Positions 1 to 9,110 of a stretch of 10,080 bases of DNA are shown in pieces (the stretch's first letter is position 1; each line of letters opens with the position of its first letter). The translations under genes were made by a program, and so were the position numbers. The DNA is from Ginkgo biloba (lineage: Eukaryota; Streptophyta; Ginkgoopsida; Ginkgoales; Ginkgoaceae): contig JANKJI010000009.1 of NCBI GenBank assembly GCA_024626585.1, positions 45,162,739 through 45,172,818 on the forward strand, in the 5' to 3' direction. The notes under the pieces were generated by a model that saw only the letters and a list, made by a program, of their open reading frames with translations, searched no databases and had not been told where the DNA came from.

Positions 1-41
1 AGTGGATTACCCCCTTGGATTTGATCAAATCATTTTTGTTG

Positions 42-150
42 CATATTGACATCAAGTACTCCAACACTAAGTAGGTACATCATGATGCACTAGCCAAAGA
101 AGGATAAATGAGCTAAGAACCCATAATGTATCAAAAAATATTAGGACTAA
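42..150 (+). other. Possible tail of a second retroelement RNase H (weak)
   Basis: In one + frame the translation reads HIDIKY (bases 42-59), then a stop, then DALAKEG (84-104), then more stops. HIDIKY resembles the conserved stretch near the end of Ty1/copia RNase H. DALAKEG resembles the C-terminal Asp-Ala-Leu-Ala block found in RNase H of several retroelement classes. The two motifs lie about 25 bases apart in the same frame. The match is short, the window begins here, and the residues after it are not recognisable, so this may be chance. If real, it is the edge of another decayed element, separate from the Ty3/gypsy copy that starts near 1443. Confidence 0.2.
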
Positions 151-1442
151 TGGACAGATCCCCTTCATCTCTCATGAGGTCTCATCTAATATAGGGATAA
201 TTAAGACCTTCCTGGCACCTTCCCACTACTCTAGATAATCAACATAAAAAGGTATAATAGGAGGTTGTGGGATACCAATGAACTTATGATATGATATGAT
301 GGATGGTAATGGGCTATCTAAAAACACCCTAAAGGGTCATGCATTATCTCTCCTCACACAGTGGACAAGAACTAAAAGTATGAAAAATATTGGCAATCCC
401 ACCTCCAACCTACTAATTAGAACCCAACATGTGTCCTACTACTGTAAAGAACATGTGAACTAATAATGATACCTCTCTCTCATTGAGTGTGATCCACTAA
501 CAATATAAGGAAGTTATCATCTAAAATAAAAGTATTGCCACTAGTTATCGAGGCCTCGTAAAAGGCCATCTATAAAACAAAGAAGGATTTTCATGTAAAG
601 GGTTTGAAACTTATAGGATTTTTTGGTGATTATCTTAAGACTTGTTTTTCATTTTTTTTTTGGGATAGGTTGAATATTAGTTGGGTAATGCTATTATAAT
701 CACCCTAATAGGGAAGAGTTTTATTTTTTAGAGCATTAAGGTAATATCAAGTTATTCCTCTTATCATTCATCTTTGCCTCTATTGTGGTGTTTGTGATGC
801 GATTATTGCTTCATATAATAAACTCTTTGATACCTTTGGATTCACCTAGCTCTAGTAATGAATAAAAAAGAGTGTGAGGATTAAAATATTCACTCTATGA
901 TTGACCAAGTTATTCCATTTGATTAAGGTATGGTATAATATAGAGGAGATTTCTTTCTTGGTTGGGAAATTTCTTATTTTAGATCGTACCTATCATTGAG
1001 TTATAAGTCGTGGTTCTATCAAACTATTAACATTAGTGATAATCCATTTATTTTCTTCAATATTTATCATTTTGGTCCTCCTTCTATTCCCCTTCTTTTT
1101 CCTAAAATTGAGTTGGATCTTAATTTTTCATATACATATATTTTATGTAAATACCATTTAGTTTTTTCTCATTATTTTATTCATTTTTATATGTAAGGGA
1201 ATTACCCCTACTTAAGATAAAGGGTCCATTGAATATTTTCCTATCTTGATGCTATTACTCTAATTTTAAGACTTCTATCCTTATCCACTTCCTCTACTTA
1301 AAGTGCCAAGAAAAATTATCAATAGAACATGCAACCATACTGGGGATATAAATTCCTCCATTAGTTATCAATCAATGAATTGGATAGTACTAGTAATTCA
1401 ACCATAAGGAGGCCTTACACTAGGTCATAAAGAGCATAAGGT
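151..1442. other. No gene found; AT-rich, possibly leader or 5' LTR remnant
   Basis: I read all six frames and found only short openings with no recognisable motif. A run of ten T lies at 652-661. Because Gag begins just after this stretch, the 5' LTR, primer binding site and leader of the element would be expected here or to the left. I could not find a convincing match to a plant tRNA 3' end, nor a clear direct repeat of the block after 9185, so no LTR boundary is called. Confidence 0.5.
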
Positions 1443-2480
1443 ATGATACAAAATTTTTAGAGGTCTCCACCTAATAAAAATAAAAGGAAAGGAACCATCA
1501 ATAGAGTATCCTTAGCTTAGTATCTCACCCTCACTCCACTTCCCATAGTTCACCCACTTCATTGTAGTTTATATTTTCCATAAATATTATCCTACCCTCT
1601 ACCCTCTTCCTCTATATTAAACTCACCCCCCAAAATAGAAAATGTTATGCCTTAGAGGAAAATCTGGACTATGAATCTAGGAGGTCACCTAGATGATGTG
1701 CTTAATAAGGCTTGGGATTCTTGTACTAAATTTATAGATGACAAATCCCCTTAGGAGAGAAACACCTAGATAATTTTGTAGACATATGTGGGAACTTTAA
1801 TATCATATACGAAAATGTGGCCATATGATTATTCATTCGTTCTTTTGGGGAAGAAGTATTAATTTGGTATTGGTCCCTCTTGAATGGACCCATTAGAAGT
1901 TGGGAAACCCTCATAAAATTTTTTATATTGAAGTTCCTACAAGAGAAGTTCATGATAGTTCTCATAAAGGAGTTATTAACTATCAAGAAAGGAAACAAAT
2001 AAACTATAAAGAAGTATGTATCTAGATATGATAGAGTCCTTAATTCAATTCCTAATCATGACTGGTTGGTAGAAAAAGTGCAAAAGGAGTAGTTCTTGGA
2101 AGGAATGGATCCTAATATGAGGTACACAATCACAGACAAGTTGCCTATGAATTTGAAAATCCCAAAGACAATGATCATCACCATTGAAGAAAGGTTGATA
2201 AGGGTTGGAAAGGTTAAACCTCTCACCTTTACCATGCCTAAATAAGAGAAAGAGGTCACTAATTTTCCAACTCAAGAACTCTTCAGAAGGATGGGCAATG
2301 AAATCATAATGTTCAAGAAGAAATTTTGAGAGTAGGATAATAAGAATATCACCTTGTTTCAGAAGCTAAAACCAAAACCTTCATCCTCCAGTTACAAAGT
2401 GGCCAATGAGGGTTATGATGACTGGGCTTTCGATGATCACAACATTATTTTTAAGAATTTGATTAGATAACACTCAAATT
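1443..2480 (+). pseudogene. gag: gag pseudogene of Ty3/gypsy element
   Basis: Gag forms the nucleocapsid-like particle that packages element RNA. The reading starts in one frame with a proline- and serine-rich N-terminal part (about 1503-1752). It then passes by a two-base shift near 1757 into a second frame, which holds the retrotransposon Gag core: HLDNF and DICGNF (1763-1801), a Leu-Phe-x-x-Ser-Phe stretch (1829-1846), and WYWSLLNGPIRSW (1865-1903), the conserved Trp-Tyr...Ser/Pro...Trp signature of plant Gag proteins. A basic KKGNK follows near 1985. Stops interrupt it at 1826, 2000, 2090, 2243, 2327, 2333 and 2468. No CCHC zinc knuckle is visible. The ATG at 1443 is only the first in-frame Met before the proline-rich stretch; the true start is unknown. 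Confidence 0.75.
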
Positions 2481-3300
2481 TTACTAAGTTCTCTAGTAAT
2501 TTAAACATGTTAAGTTATGAAGGGGATGAGACTAATCCATATTAGGAAGACCTATTTATCCATACCAAGTCCCAAGGAACAAAGGAAAAGGATAAGGTCA
2601 TCCAAGACCAAAGATCCTCCCATAATCAACTTCCTCATAAGGATGGTCACCTAATTGTAGTTGATCCATCAAAAGGTAATATACCTTTTAGACCTACCCT
2701 AAGAAGATATCATTTCTTTTATATAGCCTCTTCTCTTGAAAACTATAACATCCTAGGAGATATAAAGAAGTACCTTACATGTATGAGCCTGTATCAAGCT
2801 ATAAGACTACCTAAGAAGAAGGAATTAATGATGGAGGAATTACAATATAAAGAAAATAATTTGAATGCAACGGTGGGTGAAGAATATCCTAAAGATATAG
2901 TGTTAGGATTAAATAATAAAATCCCTACCTTCTACACCTCTCTAAAAATGAATAATTTCATTCTATGAAATTATATTGTAGATAAGGGAATTGCCCACAA
3001 CATAATTCCTTATGCAGTCATGAAGGCATTAGGGATACAGTGCATATGTACTAATCAAGTAGTAACGGGGGTCAATTCTAAGACTATAGGTATAGTGGGA
3101 TAAGTAAATAATCTAGTCATTAACATAGCTACAGATTCTCGAATAGTAATAATTATTTCCTTAGTGATAGTAGATATGCCCCCTATATATGGAATGCTTA
3201 TGAGATGCAAGTGGATTGATGCCATAGGGGTACTCATAAATTCAAGAATAGAAATATCACCTTTCCTCATAGTAATTACCTCATCATTCTCTTGAGGGAA
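2481..3300 (+). pseudogene. Pre-protease region and aspartic protease pseudogene
   Basis: The retropepsin would cleave the Gag-Pol polyprotein. The frame of the Gag core continues through a linker that includes an intact stretch at 2783-2968 (SLYQAIRLPKK near its start), a conserved segment just before the protease in this kind of element. The protease follows: IVDKGIAHNIIPYAVMKALG (2975-3034) matches the Asp-Ser/Thr-Gly active-site loop, with the middle residue now Lys (2984-2986). The second hallmark, VDMPPIYGMLM with a following Trp (3170-3214), matches the hydrophobic block and Tyr-Gly-Met near the end of the family. Stops lie at 2537-2545, 2966, 3101 and 3293. The substituted active-site loop and the stops make it inactive. 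Confidence 0.8.
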
Positions 3301-3845
3301 GGCAAGTGGAAAGAATTGGTTCATATTGGAGATGACAAGGAGGCCCATATTAGATATGTACTAAGTGGCATGGGTGCATATACAATATTTGGAGAGCATG
3401 ATCATAGTGTTCCAACCATTCAGGAAGAATAATACCAAGTAGAGGCCTAGAATAAGAACAAACTATGAATAATGTACTTTGATAGGGATAAATTGAAGAC
3501 TAGAGATAGTGTTAGAATCACTTTTAAGAGCCTCATAGATCATTCTACATGTTTTCATATAGATTGAACTTTGAATGCATAAATAATAGTTTGGATTATG
3601 AATATTTAGTACTCATATTATTGAAATCCATAAAAATAAAAATAGAATTCCTTTAGGTCAAGGGAAATTATGAGCTATTTATCAACAAAGTAAAGGACCT
3701 ATATGCAGTGAAGAATTTAATATTAAAAATCTATAGAGCCAAATTTTGGCACCTTCTAAATAATTTCCAAGATTTCTTAATAGATTATATTCCCAGGGAG
3801 GATAATCAAATTCTAGACACCTTAGACATGGAAACCTTCCTTATG
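3301..3845 (+). pseudogene. Extra archaeal-like RNase H domain, pseudogene, upstream of RT
   Basis: This type of RNase H degrades RNA in RNA/DNA hybrids during reverse transcription. Before the domain a new frame opens with YVLSGMGAYTIFGEHD (about 3355-3402). The domain then begins with MYFD (3472-3483), carrying the first catalytic Asp. A frame change near 3500-3550 leads to FECINNSLDYEYL (3570-3608), with the second catalytic residue Glu at 3600-3602. GNYEL (3663-3677) sits where Gly-Asp-Ser-Glu-Leu is expected, so the third acid is now Asn (3666-3668). IPREDNQILDTLDMET (3789-3836) is the typical C-terminus and keeps the last Asp (3816-3818). Spacing of all four motifs fits an RNase HI fold. 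It lies between protease and RT, separate from the ordinary RNase H downstream. Stops occur at several sites, including 3430, 3448 and 3654. Confidence 0.75.
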
Positions 3846-4604
3846 GAATGAGGAATGATAATCCCACTCCAATGCTTCCTAATTGAGATTCTCACCATAG
3901 CCTAGGTCCTTGATAATGTAGAATAATGGAAGGTGTTCGAAGATGATGACTAGATTTTGAGGTTTCTGCATGGATAAGAAGAGTATTTGGAACATAAACA
4001 AAAGTGATTTTATTTTTGGACCATGATAACCATACAGAGGAGGATTTATGATTGAGAGAGTTGATGAATGAAGAGATTCCTAATCTTAGGGCTCTCAACC
4101 TAGAAGAATTTACTTTGGAAGATACTATTTACATACCTAAAAATGACTTTTGTAACAAAAATTAAGTTACCATCACTGAGAAACATGTGAAAAGAACCAA
4201 TAAGGATGGAGTCATACAACTCAAAATTAATAAGACCCATAAGGTCCTTTTATCACTAGAATACCTATTCAATATTCATAACTCCTATAAATTAAATTCC
4301 TCTTAGAAGGAGTGGTTAAAGTGCATTATCCAGAAGCTTAAATAATGTAACATTATAAATGGATATATCCTTAGAATAGTCCTCATGGGAGAATGTTATA
4401 CTAAATAAGAAAGAATGAAGATCCTCATACTCTATAAGAGGTTTTAAGATGTCCATGCCTCAGATTATCATGGCCTTAGAGTTTTCAATCCAAAATTTAT
4501 CCAATATGTCATTCTGGTGAAATCCAAGACAAATTGATTTTGGAATAAGTAGACGGTAGTGAACCCCAAGATAAAGGACATGATGTGGCATGAAGCGTAA
4601 AAAA
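3846..4604 (+). pseudogene. pol: Linker between RNase H and RT, pol pseudogene
   Basis: This part of the polyprotein has no named enzymatic domain. The frame of the RNase H C-terminus runs on to about 4005 and includes WKVFEDDD (3927-3950) and ILRFLHG (3954-3974). The reading then shifts near 4010 into an acidic stretch with LRELMNEEIPNLRALNLEEF (about 4052-4111). The same frame continues to the region just before the RT fingers, with LRVFNPKFIQ (about 4469-4501) and NPKIKDMMWHEA (4562-4597). It ends at a run of six A (4599-4604), where one extra base moves the reading into the RT frame. Stops are frequent. The stretch belongs to the same decayed polyprotein because motifs on both sides are collinear. 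Confidence 0.65.
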
Positions 4605-5248
4605 CTTTATGAGGCTAGGATCATTTTTATAGTGCATCACTCATCCTGGGTAGCCAATCTAGTTCTCATTAAAAAAAAGAATGGTGACATATGGCTATAT
4701 ATCGATCATAGGAACTTAAATAAGGAGTCATTAAAGGATAATTACCCTCTTCCCTAGATGGAGTAGCTCCTATAGGCCATAATTGGATAGGATATAATAT
4801 TCCTACTAGATGGTTTTTTAGGATATAACCATGCTTTGGTAATCAAATAAGATCGGCATAAGACAACCTTCACTATTATTTAGGGTACCTTTGTTTACAG
4901 AGGAATTCCTTTTGGCTTGATTAATGTGAGTGCCAATTTTTAGAGGGATATGGGTTTCATATTTAAAGACTTAATAGGGAATTCAGTGGTGTTTTACTTA
5001 TATGATCTAATTGTCTTCTCCAAGCATCACTAAGAACATGTGGTGCATTGGTAGAAAGTCTTCTAAAAGTATAGAGAGTGGGGCATCTCCTTAAACCCAA
5101 AGAAATTGGTTCTTGGGATGATGGAAGGAAAATTACTCAGGAATATCATCTCTAAGGAGGGTCCATATATCAACCCTGATAGGGTAAAGTCTATTAAGGA
5201 ACTCCTATTACCCACCATTAAAAAGGGGATCCAATATTTCTTTGGGAA
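4605..5248 (+). pseudogene. pol: Reverse transcriptase pseudogene (Ty3/gypsy type)
   Basis: The RT would copy element RNA into DNA. A single frame carries the ordered RT motifs: EARIIFIVHHSSWVANLV (4611-4664), KKKNGD then a Tyr-Ile-Asp-x-Arg-Asn-Leu-Asn stretch (4671-4721), LLDGFLGYN (4803-4829) with the first catalytic Asp kept at 4809-4811, then PFGLINVSANF (4908-4940). The YxDD catalytic box is present as YLYD (4995-5006), so the first Asp of the pair has become Tyr. The thumb and connection follow with WGISLNPKKLVLG (5082-5120) and PDRVKSIKELL (5178-5210). Many stops fall where relatives have Gln or Glu. The frame is lost near 5244-5250, just after FFGK. RT activity is not possible. Confidence 0.92.
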
Positions 5249-5800
5249 AACTTGAGGCATTTCATCCCAGACTTCACCTGCATTACCCTTCTAATCAACA
5301 AATTTCTTAGAAAGGGTGCTAAATTAAAATGGAGCTAGGGAGAAAAGGAATCTTTCAACAAAATCAAGGAATGTATTATGAAATCCCTAGTCTAAGTAGG
5401 AACTAATTTCAACAAGGATTTTATAATCTATTCCTATGCCTCAGAAGAAGCTTATGTTTTTATGCTAATGTAGAAGAATGATCAAGGCCATGATAATCCA
5501 ATTGCATTCCTAAGCCCATCTATAAAGGATTATTAGTTATGGTACACCCCTATGGAGAAGAAATATTTTATTCTAGTCAAGTTTATTGAAGACTTTAATC
5601 CATACATCATCCATTCATACACCATTACATTTATTCCCTTGGCACTCATGAAAGCTATGGTAGGTCAAGTACAACCCTTAGGTAAATGGGCAAGGTGGCT
5701 AGCATAGGTACAAGAATTCAACATTGATGTTAAGCCTATGAATATTATATGATGTTAAGGACTATGCAAAATGATTATAAACTCTTAAATGGATAATTTA
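5249..5800 (+). pseudogene. pol: Ty3-type RNase H pseudogene, catalytically degenerate
   Basis: This is the RNase H normally attached to gypsy RT. It starts with LRHFIPDF (5252-5275), the conserved end of the RT thumb. The core is IIYSYASEEAYVFML (5423-5467), where most Ty3/gypsy elements have a Thr-Asp-Ala-Ser. The Asp position is Tyr here. Then come NPIAFLSPSIKDY (5498-5536), the MEKKYFILVKFI helix with its Glu (5552-5587), and KWARWLA with VQEFNIDVKPMNI near 5687-5748. Loss of the first Asp may predate the decay, because some relatives with an extra RNase H also lack it here; that is from memory. Stops at 5336, 5393, 5468, 5537, 5705 and 5750 mark it as dead. Confidence 0.85.
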
Positions 5801-7128
5801 TACCATCTCTAGGAAGTAGATAATACCCTTGTTAAAGATGAAATCAATGCAATTGTCCTGGTTCAAGACGAGGAGAAATATGACCCTCTCCTGGAAGATA
5901 TAAGGTATTATTTGATTGAGGGTGAATTACCACACTATCTTAATTCAAGTTTGAAGAGAACAATGAAAATCAAGGGAATTATCTATTTCTTACTTTAAGG
6001 GAAATTGTATCAACAAGGGTATAATGACACCCTTTTTCAGTGTTAGAGCGTCCCGAAATCTACAAAAGTCCTTAATGAATTTTACGAAGGCATATGTGGA
6101 GGGAATTTTTTTTCCATAGGTATAGCACAAGATATCATATGGGAAAGGTACTTTTGTTCTACCATGTTCAAAGACACCTTTTGAAAGGTCAAAAATTTTC
6201 ACCAGTGCCAAAAGTCTATAAGGAAGAAAAAACTGCTATTAATGCCTTTTTGGCCCATTTAAGATGAGAAGCCATTTGATTAGTGAAGATTGGACTTAAT
6301 TGGTCTAATAAACCTAAATTCAAGAAAAATGAAATAAATTCATTCTCACTTATATGGATTACTTCAATCGTTGGTTTGAAGAGGTAGCTACAAAAAAGGT
6401 AACTACACAATGGTGGTCAATTTCTTACAATAAGTAATCATGCCAAGGTTTAGGGTGCTTGGAGTCTTGACATCAAATAATGGTCTAACATTTAATTCTA
6501 ATAAGATGATTTATTTTTATAGAATGTCTGGGATGTTGATAATTACCCTCAAGGGAATGGTTTGGTCAAGTCAACTAACAAAAATTTGTTCACAATTTCA
6601 AATAGAACCGTTGGATACACCTAGAGGGACTAGAATTTAAAGATGTATCCATATCTATAGAGTGATTAGATTACTCCTAAATCCTCCATAAACTATTTCC
6701 CATTCTTATTATTATATTGTAAGGAGGCCATCATACCTCCTAAACTCTCCCTCACAACAATTAAACTGGTTGAGTTAAGTGATCATGACTAACCCCCCAT
6801 TAAAAAGAGGTTAGAAAACCTCCTCCATCTTGAGGAAAAAATGGATAAGGATGAATAAAAACTATCATCATACCAAGAAAGGGTAAAATAGTATTTTAAA
6901 AAAAGAGTGGCATGGGACAAAGACTTCCATGTAGGTGACTATGTTCTTAGGTTGGATTAGGTAAGGGAGAAATAAGGGGCCCATAAGAAGTTTGATTCTT
7001 TATGCCCTAGTCCATTTGAGATATTTGAAGTAGTTGGACAAAGTGTGTTCAAATTAAAATCCCTGAATGATAACATGTTGTCAATTCCATTGAATGGGCA
7101 ACATTTGAAAAAAAAAAAATATACTTAA
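5801..7128 (+). pseudogene. pol: Integrase pseudogene with zinc-binding and C-terminal domains
   Basis: Integrase would insert the element cDNA into the host genome. The N-terminal zinc-binding part shows YEGICGGN (6083-6106) and HQCQK (6202-6216); the usual His residues near the first motif are gone. The catalytic core shows the first Asp in LDLIG (6290-6304), then a short shift into another frame with DYFNRWFEEVATKK (6357-6398). Back in the earlier frame, TSNNGLTFNSNKM (6470-6508) has Asn in place of the second catalytic Asp (6476-6478). After another shift, NYPQGNGLVKSTNKN (6541-6585) has Lys in place of the catalytic Glu (6568-6570). One frame then runs from 6541 to the stop at 7126-7128, with DFHVGDYVLRLD (6922-6957), KKFDSLCPSPFEIFEV (6985-7032) and NGQHLKK (7093-7113) from the C-terminal domain. 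It holds nine internal stops, all TAA or TAG. Confidence 0.9.
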
Positions 7129-7824
7129 GAGGTTATTCTCTAGTGAATCTATAAATATTGGAAGTAGTTTACTTTCATCTATTTTGAATAAAGTTATGAA
7201 CCATATAAGATCCTAATGATATAGTTATTATTCCAACCACTATAGTGATTTTGCTCATCCAACTAAGGGAACTGCAAAAGAAAAGAGGCCACTATTGATG
7301 AGGCATTTTCACATAGGTATCACTACATATACACCATGTATATTTTATTTAGTAAATTACCTTAACTATGGTCAGTTCCTAATGGAGCCAATAATCATAG
7401 ACCTTCAAGACAACCAATGTTATTCTCTTTTTAGGAGGTGGCTCACAAGGATGGTATATGACCCAAAACCCCTGACCCAAGATAAAATATAGTCTCATGG
7501 AAAGATAAGAATGTTCCTAATGCATCTAAGAAGGTAAGAAGAAGACTAAGAATAAGCATCGGGTGCATGGGGTACAATGAGGGTTAAAATAATATTATAT
7601 GTAGCTTTCAAATAACATTATAAGGCTCATGTGAGTGATTATTATCAAACATGGTGCCATTAATATCACAACCACTAGGTGACCATAGTGAGTGCATCTA
7701 GTCTTACTAGATCCATTGAAGAGTGAATGGAAGACTCCATGATCATAAGTTCAGAGGGTATGAAGGAAAATAGGAAAGAGATCAATCAGCCAATTGGGTC
7801 AGGTCACAATAATATAGTGTTTAT
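7129..7824. other. Post-pol non-coding stretch, no gene recognised
   Basis: Immediately after the integrase stop the sequence has no recognisable coding motif in any frame. The 65-codon opening at 7295-7492 has no family resemblance and no coding context. Its position suggests the untranslated region between pol and the 3' LTR, which is long in Tat-type plant elements. I see no clear copies of the downstream tandem repeat here. Confidence 0.5.
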
Positions 7825-9110
7825 TGGTGAAATTGAGGGTTCAAGATTTTATCCAAGGAGATCAAAACGAAAATGAGTCTAAAGACTCAAAGGTGAGGGA
7901 AGAAAGTTCTTCTTTGGTAAGTCTAGGAATATCCAACAACTAAAATGGGGAATAAGAAGCCCAACCATTGTGTATGAAAATAACTATGAGCATAGGCAAG
8001 ATATCAAGGGTAGGAATGATCTCTGCAAACCTGGAAGCATCATGTAACATGGAACAACGATAAAGGAGAAATTTCTCCTTATCCTAGGTAAAGCATTCTC
8101 CATATTTGTTAATTAAGGAAGGTAAATTAATCTAGGAGGGATTTCCCTAAAGGGGGAATCACAGTGTCACTAAGGTAGGATTAAAAAATATATGCATCAA
8201 AGAGTGATAGGTGCGACTCCTAGTGGATGATTGCAACCATATAGTGATCAAGATGTACTAAGTTATCTAAGAGAGACAAAATTATAAAAGAAGGCGGGGC
8301 ACCATGTTAATAACTAAGAACATTAACATGCATTCCAAGCAGGGGAAGGTTTCTCCTAGTAATATTTTATTTTTATTGTGCACCAAGGGAGGTAAAGGGA
8401 TCTAGGTGGGTGTATAATAATTAGGGGCCCTACAATATGACTAGGGAATATTAAACCTATATTTAAAAGGAGGGACCAAGGCTCTCCCTATTCCTAGTAT
8501 CTTTTTGAGGCCTTAGTGCATCAAGGAAGGCTAAAGGTGCTTAGGATGTTTATGTTCCTTAAGGGACCTATAATGTTCCTTAAGTGTATTTGAAGCATGT
8601 GCACCATGATAATGCTCTAAGGTTGTGGATTTGCCTAGAAAGTAATATTTTCCCTGACCTAGTTAGGGAGGGTTAAAATGATTTAGGAAGTTTTTAACTT
8701 CCTTGGTAGGTGTTTAAATCTCCTTAGAAATGCTCCTTTGACTTAGGTCATCAAGAAATTTGAATAAAGAACCAGGATGATGAGTAACTAGAGTATATTC
8801 AATACATATTATGGTGGGCATTAATGACAAGTTTTAAAGCATTCACCAAAGATATCATGAGACACATCATGGCCCATCCATATTAGGTGTAAAAATGATA
8901 TAATTAAAGTAGACCAATATTTAATATTGAATATTTTTTCATGCTACTTGTCACTTCATGGGGATGGGCCATTTCCAAGCCAACTAGGGAATCGTCTTAG
9001 TCCTTAAAAGAGTGATCCATCCTAGGTCTTACTTTTCTCCTTGACTTACTCAAGGAGTAAATTTACATCCATGACATAATTTAATCCTTCTTATCTTAAA
9101 CATCCATGTC
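7825..9110 (+). repeat. Degenerate tandem array, unit about 135 bases
   Basis: Each unit begins with CCTAG or CCTTAG, then a T-rich stretch. About 30 bases in comes a core of the form AAGG-AGG-TAAA-nn-ATCTAGG, followed by a purine-rich end. The five clearest units have CCTAG starts at 8083, 8218, 8355, 8493 and 8634, spaced 135, 137, 138 and 141 bases. Their cores lie at 8115, 8250, 8385, 8523 and 8664. Weaker cores are seen at 7855, 8005, 8753, 8884 and 9052, with less regular spacing (150, 110, 89, 131 and 168), as expected after indels. The 8634 unit appears shortened by about 50 bases. Similarity between units is low, so the array is old. It lies between integrase and the candidate polypurine tract and does not code for protein. 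Confidence 0.7.

Noticed and set aside
124-200. Similarity to 9900-9990 (A-run, then catgaggt at a similar distance) as evidence of a 5' LTR
   Set aside because: Only one 8-mer and a homopolymer are shared, and the sequence between and after them does not align beyond chance by eye.
652-661. Run of ten T as the reverse-strand poly(A) tail of a LINE or SINE
   Set aside because: No target-site duplication or reverse-transcriptase trace is visible around it, and such runs are common in AT-rich DNA.
996-1196. 66-codon open frame in AT-rich DNA
   Set aside because: The translation is rich in Phe, Ile and Tyr as expected from AT-rich non-coding DNA, has no motif, and has no supporting gene context.
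1732-3348. Several minus-strand open frames of 65-97 codons opposite gag and protease
   Set aside because: They are antisense shadows of the recognisable + strand Gag and protease readings and match no family I know.
1443-7128. Frequent TAA/TAG at likely Gln positions as a sign of a reassigned genetic code (ciliate-like)
   Set aside because: TGA stops, many frame changes and lost catalytic residues occur in the same reading, so decay with C-to-T change explains the pattern better.
1443-7128. Endogenous plant pararetrovirus instead of a retrotransposon
   Set aside because: A clear integrase with zinc-binding, core and C-terminal parts follows RNase H, and no movement-protein-like region is seen; that is the gypsy layout, not the caulimovirid one.
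7295-7492. 65-codon open frame after pol
   Set aside because: It has no recognisable motif, no coding neighbours in frame, and lies in the decayed non-coding tail. It could be a scrap of an extra ORF, but nothing supports that.
8153-8160. Purine run as the polypurine tract
   Set aside because: It belongs to the tandem unit starting near 8083, and repeat units continue on its right side, so it is unlikely to border the LTR.
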